Source of the DNA: Clostridiales bacterium | GTDB taxonomy: Bacteria; Bacillota; Clostridia; Christensenellales; DTU072 | Length of the DNA stretch: 36,537 nt | Reading direction: 5' to 3' | NCBI GenBank assembly: GCA_012520515.1 | Contig: JAAYOD010000053.1 | Coordinates: 1 to 36,537 of the forward strand | Notes under the pieces: generated by a model | Told to the model about the DNA's origin: nothing | Databases searched by the model: none | The model's input: only the letters and a program-made list of their open reading frames with translations | Translations under genes and position numbers: made by a program | Shown: piece after piece, positions 1 to 7,871 of the stretch | Layout: every line of letters begins with the position of its first letter | Position numbering within the stretch: position 1 is the stretch's first letter

Positions 1-527
1 TAATTGGCACAGAATGCTTTATTGATATTTACAAAGTAGGTAACAATACCAATTTTATAAGCTAACATTTCTATTATCTAGATTTATAATTGTTATTAGG
101 GGGTTATACGGCTATTTTGCTCTTAATATTTTATAGTAATTACCAATCCTAACTTATTTATAAAATAAAAAAATTAAGTAACTTGTTTAGTTAGCAGCGT
201 CATCAAATTACAAAATGATAACTCAATTATAAAAATACAATTATAAAATAACAAATCGTATAAAAAGCTCATAAACCGTTTGAGAACAAAATTATTAATG
301 AATTAGCAAGTATCTAGTCCATAATATCACAAAATGCGGCGTTCGCGCACATTAGGCAGGGAGGGCTTTAAAGGTGTTAGGTATACCCATTTATGATAAC
401 AACTAAATTGCGTTTGCGCTTGTGCCATCGCTTTTTGCAGTTCAAAAGCAACTTTTAAAAGTGTTTATATTACAATTAATAACTAAAATAGTTAAAACCA
501 ATTATGGATATAGGAGAATTTTTGAAT
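1..527. other. AT-rich stretch without an intact gene
   Basis: No open frame with convincing coding character spans this stretch on either strand. The plus strand is A-rich with many short stop-dense runs. The only coding-like patch is the short remnant at 327-464, listed separately. The tail of this stretch (about 481-527) shares short words with the ends of the tandem repeat units that follow, so it may hold a degraded partial unit. Confidence 0.5.
327..464 (-). pseudogene. short coding-like remnant, unidentified
   Basis: On the minus strand a 45-codon open frame runs from just after a TAA (465-467) to a TGA at 327-329. Its predicted peptide is balanced and protein-like (for example ELQKAMAQAQTQ near the middle and PLKPSLPNVRERR near the end), unlike the K/N/I/F-rich output of the surrounding AT-rich DNA. 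The stretch is also visibly richer in G+C than its flanks. I see no good ribosome binding site, and the only in-frame ATG lies 13 codons in. I read it as the 3' tail of a lost gene. I do not recognise the family. Confidence 0.3.
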
Positions 528-1360
528 GCCAGTATAAGTAAGTTCAATAGGGCGTTTATGCAATTAGGGTAATTTATAGCTTAGATAATACCCAAAAGCA
601 TTTAAAACAAATGCTTAAAATCTATTAAATATATAAACTTTGTTTATTGATTAAAAAGGTTATAGGCATATTTTTTAGACCAATGCAAAGGTAGTTCATT
701 GGGGTGCTGATTCAAGTAAGGTGATTTTATAACTAGATATTCCGCAAAAGTTTTTGAAATGCTAAATCCATTTAATTAGTATAAATCTTAACCAGTAGGA
801 AAATTTTTAATGTTCATTGGTTAAGAGTATAATAATAGAATTTTTTTAGGCAATACAAGTATTTCATTATGGTATATTAATTCAGTTAGGGTAACTAATA
901 ACTAGATAGTACGCAAAATTTTAGAAATATATGCTTAAAATCCAATCAATCAATATATAGACTTGCAAGTAGGAGTTAATAGTTTAATTGATAAAAAGAT
1001 AAAAGTGAACATTTAAAGGCCAATATAATAAGTTCATTAGGGTATAATTCAAATAGGGCAATTTTTATAATAGGATAATGCAAAAAAGTGTTTTGAAAAT
1101 GCTAAAAATTAATTCAAATAATATACAGACTTGCAGGTAGGAAAGTTAATAGCCTAATTGATTAAAGAGAATATAAGCTGAATTTATAAGATAAGCCAAT
1201 ACAAATAAGTTTATTAGGGTTTAATACAATTTGAGTAATTTTATTACTAGATGATAATAATACACAAAAGTTTTGAATAATGGCCAAAATTCATTCAAAG
1301 TATATAGATTTGTTATAAAGAATTATAATCGAATTTGTTAAAGTAATAATAAGACAAATA
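528..1360. repeat. degenerate tandem repeat, five units of about 150-176 bp
   Basis: Five units begin at about 528, 678, 849, 1019 and 1195, giving spacings of 150, 171, 170 and 176 bases. Each starts with a version of GCCAATACAAATAAGTTCAT. It then carries, in the same order, a block like TTAGGGTAATTTTATAACTA, a block like GATAATACACAAAAGTTTTG, a block like ATGCTTAAAATTCATTCAA, a block like TATAGACTTGCAAGTAGGA, and an AATTGATTAAAAAG-like end. Units 3-5 align best; unit 1 is shortened and unit 2 has diverged in its second half. No frame is open through the array on either strand, so it is non-coding. Unit 2 contains a 9-bp inverted repeat (TCTTAACCA/TGGTTAAGA). Confidence 0.75.
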
Positions 1361-1500
1361 ATTAAGGTATTATAATATATTTATTTATTTGAAATACAAA
1401 AAGTAGCAAAACAAGTTTTATAGACAAATCAACCGTTAACAATATTAAAATTACATAAATTTAGTTAAATCATAATACTTCCACAATCCCCCCATCACAT

Positions 1501-1530
1501 CTTTTCGCAAAATGTGTATTTTGCGAAAAG
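1501..1530. other. dif: candidate dif site (12-6-12 palindrome) for the adjacent XerS-like recombinase
   Basis: The arms CTTTTCGCAAAA (1501-1512) and TTTTGCGAAAAG (1519-1530) are perfect reverse complements around the 6-base centre TGTGTA. Two binding arms of 11-13 bp around a 6-8 bp spacer is the geometry of tyrosine recombinase core sites. The TTTTC..(G)..AAAA arm pattern resembles, from memory, the streptococcal difSL sites used by XerS. A XerS-like gene starts 1.25 kb away. No T-run follows on either strand, which argues against an intrinsic terminator. The assignment as dif is inference. Confidence 0.55.
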
Positions 1531-2301
1531 ATAAGGGAGATCAAAACATAGAATAATCTGTACTTATCCCCTATTAATTGTATGAATTGATATTATTATT
1601 AGTTTTTTAGTATAAAAACGACATTGTTTAAATTTGACTGCAGAATTACTTATGTTATATTTGCTTAAATCACCCTACTATTTTAGGAAATCTTTTTATT
1701 ATTGACTATATTTTCTTTCTAATAGTATATTATTCCAAAACTTAGCTTAATTTACTATAAATCTAAGCTTGTTTGATAATACCTTTATTATAACTAATAG
1801 TCTTTTAGCTTTAATAAATAGAATTTTGCTTTATTTATAGCAATGGCCCCTCTTTCTTTCTTCTTTAATTTTCACTAATGAGTTTTATCTTTGTTTATAT
1901 ATTTGTGATATGTTTTATTATGTTTCTTTTTAAGTAACTTACTTATTTCGCTCATTCTCAAAATTCAAGGTGTTATACCTAAGGTCAAATAAGTTAACGC
2001 TTTTCTTTCTTGGTATTTTTTTAGCAATTCTATTGCTAGTTTTTGTAAACTTTCTCATTTCATTTATTGAGGATTTTTTATACCTGATATCAAGGTTCAC
2101 CAGTATTTTTGATGCTTCAAACCTTTCTCCCGTTTTTCTAGAGAGTATTTTGTGTCTTCATTTGTATTTTAGCTTACTCTGACTTTTTTGTCATTTAACA
2201 AACTTTTTTTCTCAAAAGTATTGCTGTTTTATTGGGAATTTGAATAAATAAAAGAATATTAGGCTTATCCAATTAGCAATGCTCGGGAATTGTTCCCTTG
2301 G
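1531..2301. other. T-rich stretch without a supported gene
   Basis: The plus strand here is T- and C-rich, the opposite of the A- and G-rich plus strand left of the palindrome. The open frames present (plus strand about 1970-2182, minus strand 1939-2157) have extreme Leu/Phe/Ile or Lys/Asn/Ile composition, as the base bias predicts. Neither has a ribosome binding site or a recognisable domain. I see no RNA gene here. Confidence 0.5.
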
Positions 2302-2679
2302 TTAACTTGCGTCTTTGAGTTTATTTATAGTCTCATAAATTAATTCTGTCTATGTATTTTGTTTGAATGCCAAAAGCAGTGCAAATGAATGCTATTCTAC
2401 ATAAGCACCGTATTTATTATTCTCTTTCGCTGTTTTGAATTTGTTATAAAAATCTAAATTATTTGTTTTCTTAAAATTAAAATAAGAAGCACCTTGTTGC
2501 GATAGTGTTTCCTTAATATCTTGTCTTAGAACAGAAGAGCCATTGCTACTTCCTCTATTGTCCTGTTGTTTATATATCCCGAACGCACCGCCGTGTCTTG
2601 CAGATTGAACCACTTCTTCAGCTGTTCTTCCGTTTCGCCCTGTTTCAGTATATTTTATGCGGTTTATTATTCTAGCAAC
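2302..2679 (-). pseudogene. decayed gene remnant, unidentified
   Basis: On the minus strand a frame is open for 95 codons (2679 to the TAG at 2392) with a credible soluble-protein composition, including GRNGRTAEEVVQSARHGG and GIYKQQDNRGSS. The frame continues past TAG at 2392 and a second TAG to a TAA at 2302-2304. The last stretch (TELIYETINKLKDAS) also looks protein-like. An early internal GTG could start a 73-residue product, but the open frame begins before it with no start codon or ribosome binding site, so the 5' end looks lost. I read it as the 3' part of a gene with two nonsense mutations. It may be a relic of a mobile element, but I do not recognise the family. Confidence 0.4.
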
Positions 2680-2774
2680 TTATTTGTATTATTAAAGATT
2701 TTCTTGGGGGGGTGATGGAATTATTATCTTTGCTGTTGTGGACTTTTTGTGCGGATTTGTGGTAAAATTTAGGT

Positions 2775-3845
2775 ATGAGCGATTATATCAATGAAAGAGA
2801 TGCTAGATACCAAAAAAAGCTTCAGGCTATTATAAAAGAGAGTTTGCCTGATTTTTGTAAGGAATTTTTTAATGGTATTGCTATGAATACCACTGTTTTG
2901 ACAAGATATAATTATGCTATAGATTTAAAACTGTTTTTTGAATTTACTGTGCTTTGGGGTAGTGTTTTTGAAGGGAAAAGCGTAAAAGACATTATGATTA
3001 GCGATTTAGAACTTATAGAATCCACTGATATAGAAGAGTTTTTGGTGTATATTGATAACTACTACAATGCAAACCTTAATACTAGAGTTAGAAATAAAAA
3101 TAGCGCTAAGGCAAGAAAGTTTTGCTCTGTAAGGGCATTGTTTAGATATCTTTTTAAAAAGGATAAGATATCTAGAAATATCACTCTTAAAGTATCTATG
3201 CCTAAGCTTAGAGAAAAAGAGATAGTACGATTGAGCGATAATGAAGTTAGTAACATATTTGATAGCTTAAAAGATATAGATGTTTTTGAATCTGAAAAAA
3301 TGAACGCTTACAATAATAACAACATCAAAGTAAGAGATAATGCTATTTTTACATTGATGCTGGGCACAGGTATTAGAATTAGCGAATGCGTTGGACTTAA
3401 TGTAGATGATATAAACTTTGCTGACAACTCTTTTACTGTGACAAGAAAGGGAGAAAAACGCTCTATACTGTATTTTAATGATGATATAGCGTCTAATCTT
3501 AAAGCTTATCTAGAATTTCGTGAAAAGATGGTGGCTAAGCGTAAAATTGAGCCAAAAGACCAAAAAGCTTTGTTTTTATCCTTGCAAGGTAAAAGGATTT
3601 CTGTGCGCGCTGTTGAATTAATGGTCAAAAAATATGCAAAGATAGCCGCGCCGCTAAAAAATATCACACCGCACAAGCTAAGAAGTACATATGGTACGGC
3701 TTTATATAGGGCTACCCAAGATATATATGTTGTAGCGGAAGTACTTGGGCACAAAGACATAAACACCACTAAAAAACACTATGCGGCAATCAGCGAGGAC
3801 ATAAAAAAGAGCGCTGCAAATAAGGTAAAATTTAATAAGGAGTAA
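2775..3845 (+). CDS. xerS: tyrosine recombinase, XerS/XerD-like (356 aa)
   Basis: Catalyses site-specific strand exchange through a phosphotyrosine bond; the likely role is resolving chromosome dimers at dif. The full catalytic set is visible: R201 (GTGIRISE), K225 (VTRKGEKR), H300 and R303 (PHKLRSTYG), H326 (LGHKDINTT) and the nucleophile Y336. The N-terminal half (about residues 20-140) is the SAM-like core-binding domain. At 356 residues it is longer than typical XerC/XerD (about 300) and matches, as I recall, the length of streptococcal XerS, which works alone; the start region (LPDFCKEFF) and TVTRKGEKR also look XerS-like. No phage or conjugation genes adjoin it. The palindrome at 1501-1530 is a plausible target. 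Start ATG has only a weak AGG just upstream. An integrase of a decayed mobile element is the alternative. Confidence 0.85.
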   Translation: MSDYINERDARYQKKLQAIIKESLPDFCKEFFNGIAMNTTVLTRYNYAIDLKLFFEFTVLWGSVFEGKSVKDIMISDLELIESTDIEEFLVYIDNYYNANLNTRVRNKNSAKARKFCSVRALFRYLFKKDKISRNITLKVSMPKLREKEIVRLSDNEVSNIFDSLKDIDVFESEKMNAYNNNNIKVRDNAIFTLMLGTGIRISECVGLNVDDINFADNSFTVTRKGEKRSILYFNDDIASNLKAYLEFREKMVAKRKIEPKDQKALFLSLQGKRISVRAVELMVKKYAKIAAPLKNITPHKLRSTYGTALYRATQDIYVVAEVLGHKDINTTKKHYAAISEDIKKSAANKVKFNKE

Positions 3846-3954
3846 ATAACTTAAAACATAAGTTTTTCCCTATTTTTTTACAAAATAAACAAATATTATC
3901 CTAAATTAACAATAATTTTGTAATATTATTATCAAAACTTCCCTTTGCTCTTTA

Positions 3955-3983
3955 TTGACAACTAGCTTTAGATAATATATACT
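3955..3983 (+). promoter_or_regulatory. sigma-A promoter of the PadR-type gene
   Basis: TTGACA at 3955-3960 and TATACT at 3978-3983 are separated by exactly 17 bases, close to the vegetative consensus. The start codon of the PadR-type gene lies about 30 bases downstream. PadR regulators often repress their own gene, so an operator may overlap here, but I see no clear palindrome. Confidence 0.8.
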
Positions 3984-4015
3984 AAATATAATAATTTTTA
4001 GAAAGAGTTTTAGAT

Positions 4016-5276
4016 ATGAATACACCTAATACCGAATTGCTTCGTACAAGAGTTGATATTTTTGTGTTAAATGCCGTCAGCAAACAAGACGGCTATGGTT
4101 ATGATATTTTAAATGAGATTAACACTCGTACTCATGGCCATTATGAAATGAAGCAATCTTCCGTTTATAATGTCCTTAAGAGATTGGAAAATCAAGGATA
4201 TTTGTCAGGATATCAAGGTGATGAAACTAATGGTGGAAAAAGGCGGTATTATGCCATCACTGAACAAGGCAAGGAATTTCTTCAAGCGCAAAAAAAAGAA
4301 TGGGAATATACGCGTACCTTGTTAGATAATTTAATTTCCAGCAGACCTTTTGACTTGCAAAATGAAAAAGCGCCCTACAGTCCGTCTGATTTGCGCCCCT
4401 TTACTCCTAGAAAGCCTAGAAAAGTTGAAGATGTCAACGATAATAAGAAAGCGGAAAAGCCAGCGGCGTTAAGCGCAGAGCAAAATGTAAGCGTACTTGC
4501 TAAAGACGCACAAGATTTTGACACAAGTGACAATGACGATGATGTTGAATCCCCTGTCTTAGAAACTCCTGTTTTGGCAGATGACAATGAATTAGTAGAT
4601 AGTGTTGCGGCAACAACCACTGCGGCAAATATAGAGAGTACGCCCTTGAAAGAAAGTTTCGATAAAGAAATTGAAGATGAAAGCTATAAAATTTTGTTTG
4701 ACGAAATATTTGGTTCTGCAGAAAAAAATAGTGATGAAGTTAAAGATATTGATACCACAATAGACTGCAAACATATTAATGATTTGCGATTACTTTTGAG
4801 TAAAGAAGGGCACAAGGTAAGTACTTATGCTCCATCGTCTAACAAAAACTATATGAGATACATATATACTGCAAAATTTAATCGTGATTTGAGTATAATC
4901 TCCTATTTGTTTTTTGTGCTTATGCTTCTTACTGTATACCTTGCTCAAGATAAATTTGCTGTAAGCAGTAAAGTTTTGATTTCGCTAGGTTGTATAGGAA
5001 TAATTGTGCCTATCGTGTTTCTGATACAATATTTTGCCAACCCTAGTAAACGAAAAAAAGATAATGCGCTTAAATGTAGTTTTACCTATTTGTTTTGTGG
5101 TTTACATTGCCTTTTTGGTGCTTAATATTATTGTAGAATTACTTATTCCAAGGGGATATAGCATTAATTCTCCTCAAATATACACTCCTAGCATAATTGC
5201 GTTAGTCGTGCCTTTTTTTGGCATTATATATGCCATTTTCTACAAATCAAATTTGTATCATCAAAAAATAAAATAA
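4016..5276 (+). CDS. PadR family regulator with C-terminal membrane domain, frameshifted at an A7 tract
   Basis: Residues about 8-95 form a PadR winged helix (YGYDILNEI, SSVYNVLKRLENQGYL, KRRYYAITEQG), a transcription regulator fold. Then follow an acidic, low-complexity linker (about 105-240) and a membrane part. The first frame carries two membrane segments and stops at 5125 after a tail of foreign character. The next frame (about 5060-5276) adds two more segments (for example VVLPICFVVYIAFLVLNI). The frames join at seven A residues, 5053-5059: six A's would give one protein of about 419 residues with four membrane segments. Either the gene is broken, the tract slips naturally, or the base call is wrong. 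A PadR domain tethered to a membrane domain suggests a sensor-regulator. It ends facing the gene at 5303. Confidence 0.7.
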
Positions 5277-5302
5277 GTTTTTTGGAATAGAAAGTAAAAG
5301 CG

Positions 5303-6406
5303 CTAAAAACTTATGGGTTTGTCTTCTTTTTTTAGAATAGTTGTTATTGTGTCGTAATTTTTTTCAAATTTTTCTATATCTTCAGCGTTAGCTTTGCTTG
5401 TTTCCCTATCTTTATGTTCTTTGGAAAATTCAGCAGGCAATTGCTCGGTATAACCTATGCCTTTTTGCTTGCCGTTGTTTTTGTTATAGATGTTGTATAC
5501 GGTATATATATCTTTAATAATAGGTTTGCCTGCAATTTTGGAAAATAGTCTGATAAGCATTTGTTCTAGCTTTTCAGAATATTTCCACATTAGTACAAAC
5601 ACAAGCACAAAGACAATTAGTATTGCTACCCAAATGGCAATGCCCCAGCCGCTAAAAGGTATAGCTTTAAGGTAGTCTACCGCAAACACAGTCATAGCAA
5701 CATTTAGTGGGCGCGCTATAAGCTGAATCAGCATAAACCCAGGGTATGACATTGTGGTAAGGCCTGCTAGCATACATAACATATCGTCAGGAAACACTGG
5801 GAAAATAAACATATATACTAGCATTGCTTTGTCTTTACCTTTGACAAAGTTGTTATACTTTATAAGCATATCTTCTCCAATGACCCATTTTACAAGTTTT
5901 ACGCCAAATACTCTGCCTAAAGCAAAAGCCACGAATGAACCAATCCATAAACCTATGCTACTTAAAATTACCGCTTCCCAAGGACTATATAAGGCTGCTC
6001 CTGTTGCTGTTACAATAGTAGATGGAATAGGAATAAATGTCACTTGTAAAAATTGAATTAAGATGAAAATCAGCTTGCCACCCATTCCAAAACCGTTTAT
6101 TAGTGCTACAAGCTCTTCGGTGGAGTCAATTCCTTCTAAAATACCGCTTCTCAACACAGCTGTTGCGGCGCTTATTAAAACTATGCCAAAGTATGCAATG
6201 ATTATGGCAATTTTATAAAGTTTTTCTTTGGAAAAAAGTATGCCAAAAACAAACAGAGCAAGGTCTGCTAACACTAAAGATATCAGTGCAATTTTTACCA
6301 CTAGTGTATATGTGCTTAAGCAAACTATTACAGCTATGGTAAATAATAGCGCCGTAATGCTGGCAATAATAATCTTTTTTCTTTTTGATTTATCTATCAT
6401 ACTCAA
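5303..6406 (-). CDS. VTT domain (TVP38/TMEM64, SNARE-associated) membrane protein
   Basis: A polytopic inner-membrane protein of 367 residues. Two membrane segments lie in the first 60 residues. The VTT/DedA-like core follows at about 100-270, with the family-typical re-entrant start (FIPIPSTIVTATGAALY), the glycine-rich GSFVAFALGRVFG and the conserved FPVFPDDMLCMLAG loop. The family includes lipid scramblase-like proteins, but the substrate here is unknown. The C-terminal 80 residues are charged and cytosolic. It is the last gene of a three-gene unit, and its start overlaps the rnhA stop by 4 bases (ATGA). The end faces the PadR-type gene; ATAAGTTTTT/AAAAACTTAT arms around 5275-5314 could form a shared weak terminator. 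Confidence 0.85.
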   Translation of the reverse strand: MSMIDKSKRKKIIIASITALLFTIAVIVCLSTYTLVVKIALISLVLADLALFVFGILFSKEKLYKIAIIIAYFGIVLISAATAVLRSGILEGIDSTEELVALINGFGMGGKLIFILIQFLQVTFIPIPSTIVTATGAALYSPWEAVILSSIGLWIGSFVAFALGRVFGVKLVKWVIGEDMLIKYNNFVKGKDKAMLVYMFIFPVFPDDMLCMLAGLTTMSYPGFMLIQLIARPLNVAMTVFAVDYLKAIPFSGWGIAIWVAILIVFVLVFVLMWKYSEKLEQMLIRLFSKIAGKPIIKDIYTVYNIYNKNNGKQKGIGYTEQLPAEFSKEHKDRETSKANAEDIEKFEKNYDTITTILKKEDKPISF

Positions 6407-6843
6407 TCATTTAGCTTTAATATTTCACTTTTTGCGATAGCGTCGCATCTATTATTATACTCATTGTCGCTATGCCCTTTTACTTTGACAAAACTGACCT
6501 GATGTTTTTTCATCTCAATAAGTAGAGATTTCCACAAATCAATATTTTTGACAGGCTCATTGTTGGAAGTGCGCCATTTTCTTGCTTGCCATTGGTCTAA
6601 CCAACCTTTATTAATTGCTTCTATTGCGTATGCGCTGTCGCTGTAAACAGTAACAGAACACCTTTCTTTTAGCTGCATTAGTCCGCTTATTATGGCAAAG
6701 AGCTCCATTCTGTTGTTGGTAGTTTCGGGATATCCTCCTGAAATTACCTTTTCATGCCCGTTATATATCAATATTGCCGCCCAACCGCCTTTTCCCGGAT
6801 TGTTGCTGCAAGCGCCGTCAGTATATATATCTACATGTTTCAT
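6403..6843 (-). CDS. rnhA: ribonuclease HI
   Basis: Cleaves the RNA strand of RNA-DNA hybrids, removing R-loops and primers. The catalytic acids are all present: D9 (YTDGACSNNPG), E47 (NNRMELFA), D69 (YSDSAYA) and D134 (NRCDAIA), with the assisting H124 (VKGHSDNEYNN). At 146 residues it is a standard-length E. coli-type enzyme with the basic handle region (WQARKWRTSNNEPVKN), and it lacks the N-terminal hybrid-binding domain of many Firmicute enzymes. It overlaps proC by 4 bases upstream and the VTT gene by 4 bases downstream, so the three are translationally coupled. Confidence 0.95.
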   Translation of the reverse strand: MKHVDIYTDGACSNNPGKGGWAAILIYNGHEKVISGGYPETTNNRMELFAIISGLMQLKERCSVTVYSDSAYAIEAINKGWLDQWQARKWRTSNNEPVKNIDLWKSLLIEMKKHQVSFVKVKGHSDNEYNNRCDAIAKSEILKLND

Positions 6844-7637
6844 AGCTTTTCGCTAAGGATTTTTGACTTATTTCTGCAGGCATCTATGCCTTTAGCAATA
6901 ATGTCAATCAAACCTTTTTCCTTATATATACTAACTGCTTCTATCGTTGTGCCGCCTTTGCTGCAAACACTGTCAACTAAAGTATCTAGCGGTTCGTGAG
7001 AAATCTTGGCAAGTTCAGTTGCGCCATCTAGCGTTGCAACGGCAAGAGCTTTGCTTTCATCATATGTCAATCCACCTTGCATACCGCCTTTTATCATACC
7101 TTGGATAAACATATATACATAAGCAGGTCCACTGCCGCTTATGCTGGTTACTGCATCAAACTTGCTTTCGTCTATCTCTATTATATCACCGCAAGATGAA
7201 AACAATCCAGTAAGAAATTCTTTGTCTTGCTGGTTTATTTTGTCAAAACACAATGCTGATATGCCCTTTCCTACGCTACAAGGCATATTGGGCATAACTC
7301 TTAAAATTCCGCAGTTGCTAGCAAGATTTTTGCGTAAAACATCAATTTTAACTCCTGCCATTATGGAAATTACAATTTTATCGTCGGAAAACACATTTGC
7401 ATCTGTAATTTCCTTGTAATGCTGGGGTTTTACAGCAAACATAATCATTTTGCTGTTACCAATTAATTCCTTTATGCTATTGCTTACATAAACCTTGTTA
7501 TGTATAGAATGGCTCTTTTTAACATCTATATCAAAAATAGTTATGTCGCTAGCGTTTAGCGCATTTTTTTCTAGCATTTGTCCAATTAATGCTTTTGCCA
7601 TTGCTCCAGCGCCTACAATTCCTAATTTAAAGTGCAT
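6840..7637 (-). CDS. proC: pyrroline-5-carboxylate reductase
   Basis: Last step of proline synthesis: NAD(P)H-dependent reduction of 1-pyrroline-5-carboxylate to proline in the cytosol. The N-terminal Rossmann motif is IVGAGAMAKALIGQM. The family signature lies in the C-terminal dimerisation domain (SGSGPAYVYMFIQGM, then SKGGTTIEA). At 265 residues it has normal length. The ATG follows an AGGAG ribosome binding site by a few bases. It leads the proC-rnhA-VTT unit and is divergent from tRNA-Trp, whose promoter lies within 50 bases. No other proline genes are in the window. Confidence 0.95.
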   Translation of the reverse strand: MHFKLGIVGAGAMAKALIGQMLEKNALNASDITIFDIDVKKSHSIHNKVYVSNSIKELIGNSKMIMFAVKPQHYKEITDANVFSDDKIVISIMAGVKIDVLRKNLASNCGILRVMPNMPCSVGKGISALCFDKINQQDKEFLTGLFSSCGDIIEIDESKFDAVTSISGSGPAYVYMFIQGMIKGGMQGGLTYDESKALAVATLDGATELAKISHEPLDTLVDSVCSKGGTTIEAVSIYKEKGLIDIIAKGIDACRNKSKILSEKL

Positions 7638-7654
7638 AAAATCTCCTATTTTTC

Positions 7655-7683
7655 TTGACTACTAGCTATATTTGCTATATAAT
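7655..7683 (+). promoter_or_regulatory. sigma-A promoter of tRNA-Trp
   Basis: TTGACT at 7655-7660 and TATAAT at 7678-7683, spacing 17. The mature tRNA begins 15 bases after the -10 box, leaving a short leader. Confidence 0.88.
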
Positions 7684-7697
7684 GTTGTTAGCTATTT

Positions 7698-7772
7698 AGG
7701 GGAGTGGCTCAACGGTAGAGTAGCGGTCTCCAAAACCGTCGGTTGCGTGTTCGAATCGCGTCTCCCCTGCCA
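7698..7772 (+). tRNA. trnW: tRNA-Trp (anticodon CCA), CCA end encoded
   Basis: The acceptor arms AGGGGAG (7698-7704) and CTCCCCT (7762-7768) pair fully. They are followed by discriminator G and a genomically encoded CCA (7770-7772). The anticodon loop CTCCAAA sits on a CGGT/ACCG stem, with anticodon CCA at 7730-7732. The T arm carries GTTCGAATC. It stands alone with its own promoter and terminator and is the only tRNA in the window. Confidence 0.97.
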
Positions 7773-7776
7773 ATTA

Positions 7777-7809
7777 TCTCATACATTAACTTGTATGGGA
7801 TATTTTTTT
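7777..7809 (+). terminator. intrinsic terminator of tRNA-Trp
   Basis: TCTCATACA (7777-7785) pairs with TGTATGGGA (7792-7800), nine pairs with one G-T, around a 6-base loop. TATTTTTTT follows at 7801-7809. It begins 5 bases after the tRNA CCA end. Confidence 0.8.
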
Positions 7810-7823
7810 ACCCCTAATCTAGA

Positions 7824-7848
7824 AAGCCACCTAACTTTAAGGTGGCTT
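7824..7848 (-). terminator. probable terminator of the oad-ispH/rpsA operon
   Basis: AAGCCACC (7824-7831) and GGTGGCTT (7841-7848) form a perfect 8-bp stem with a 9-base loop, 24 bases beyond the ispH/rpsA stop. Reading leftward only TTTCT follows, so the U-tract is weak. It may act mainly as a 3' stabilising hairpin. Confidence 0.55.
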
Positions 7849-7871
7849 AACTAATTATTGATATTATTTTA

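Noticed and set aside
528..1360. Tandem repeats as a CRISPR array
   Set aside because: The period is about 170 bp, similarity runs across whole units with no unique spacers, and there are no cas genes.
1501..1530. Palindrome as a Rho-independent terminator
   Set aside because: No T-run follows on either strand and no gene ends nearby.
1939..2157. 72-codon open frame on the minus strand with a protein-like end (FDLRYNTLNFENERNK)
   Set aside because: Composition is almost all Lys/Asn/Arg/Ile, as A-rich DNA predicts; no start with a ribosome binding site and no recognisable motif. A gene remnant is possible but not supported.
1970..2182. 70-residue hydrophobic open frame on the plus strand
   Set aside because: Leu/Phe/Ile-rich only because the strand is T-rich; no ribosome binding site, and it lies opposite another open frame.
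1488..2712. C6 run beside CATCAC at 1488 and G7 run beside GTGATGG at 2706 as inverted ends of an element
   Set aside because: The bases next to the runs do not align as inverted repeats over more than a few positions, and no target duplication is seen.
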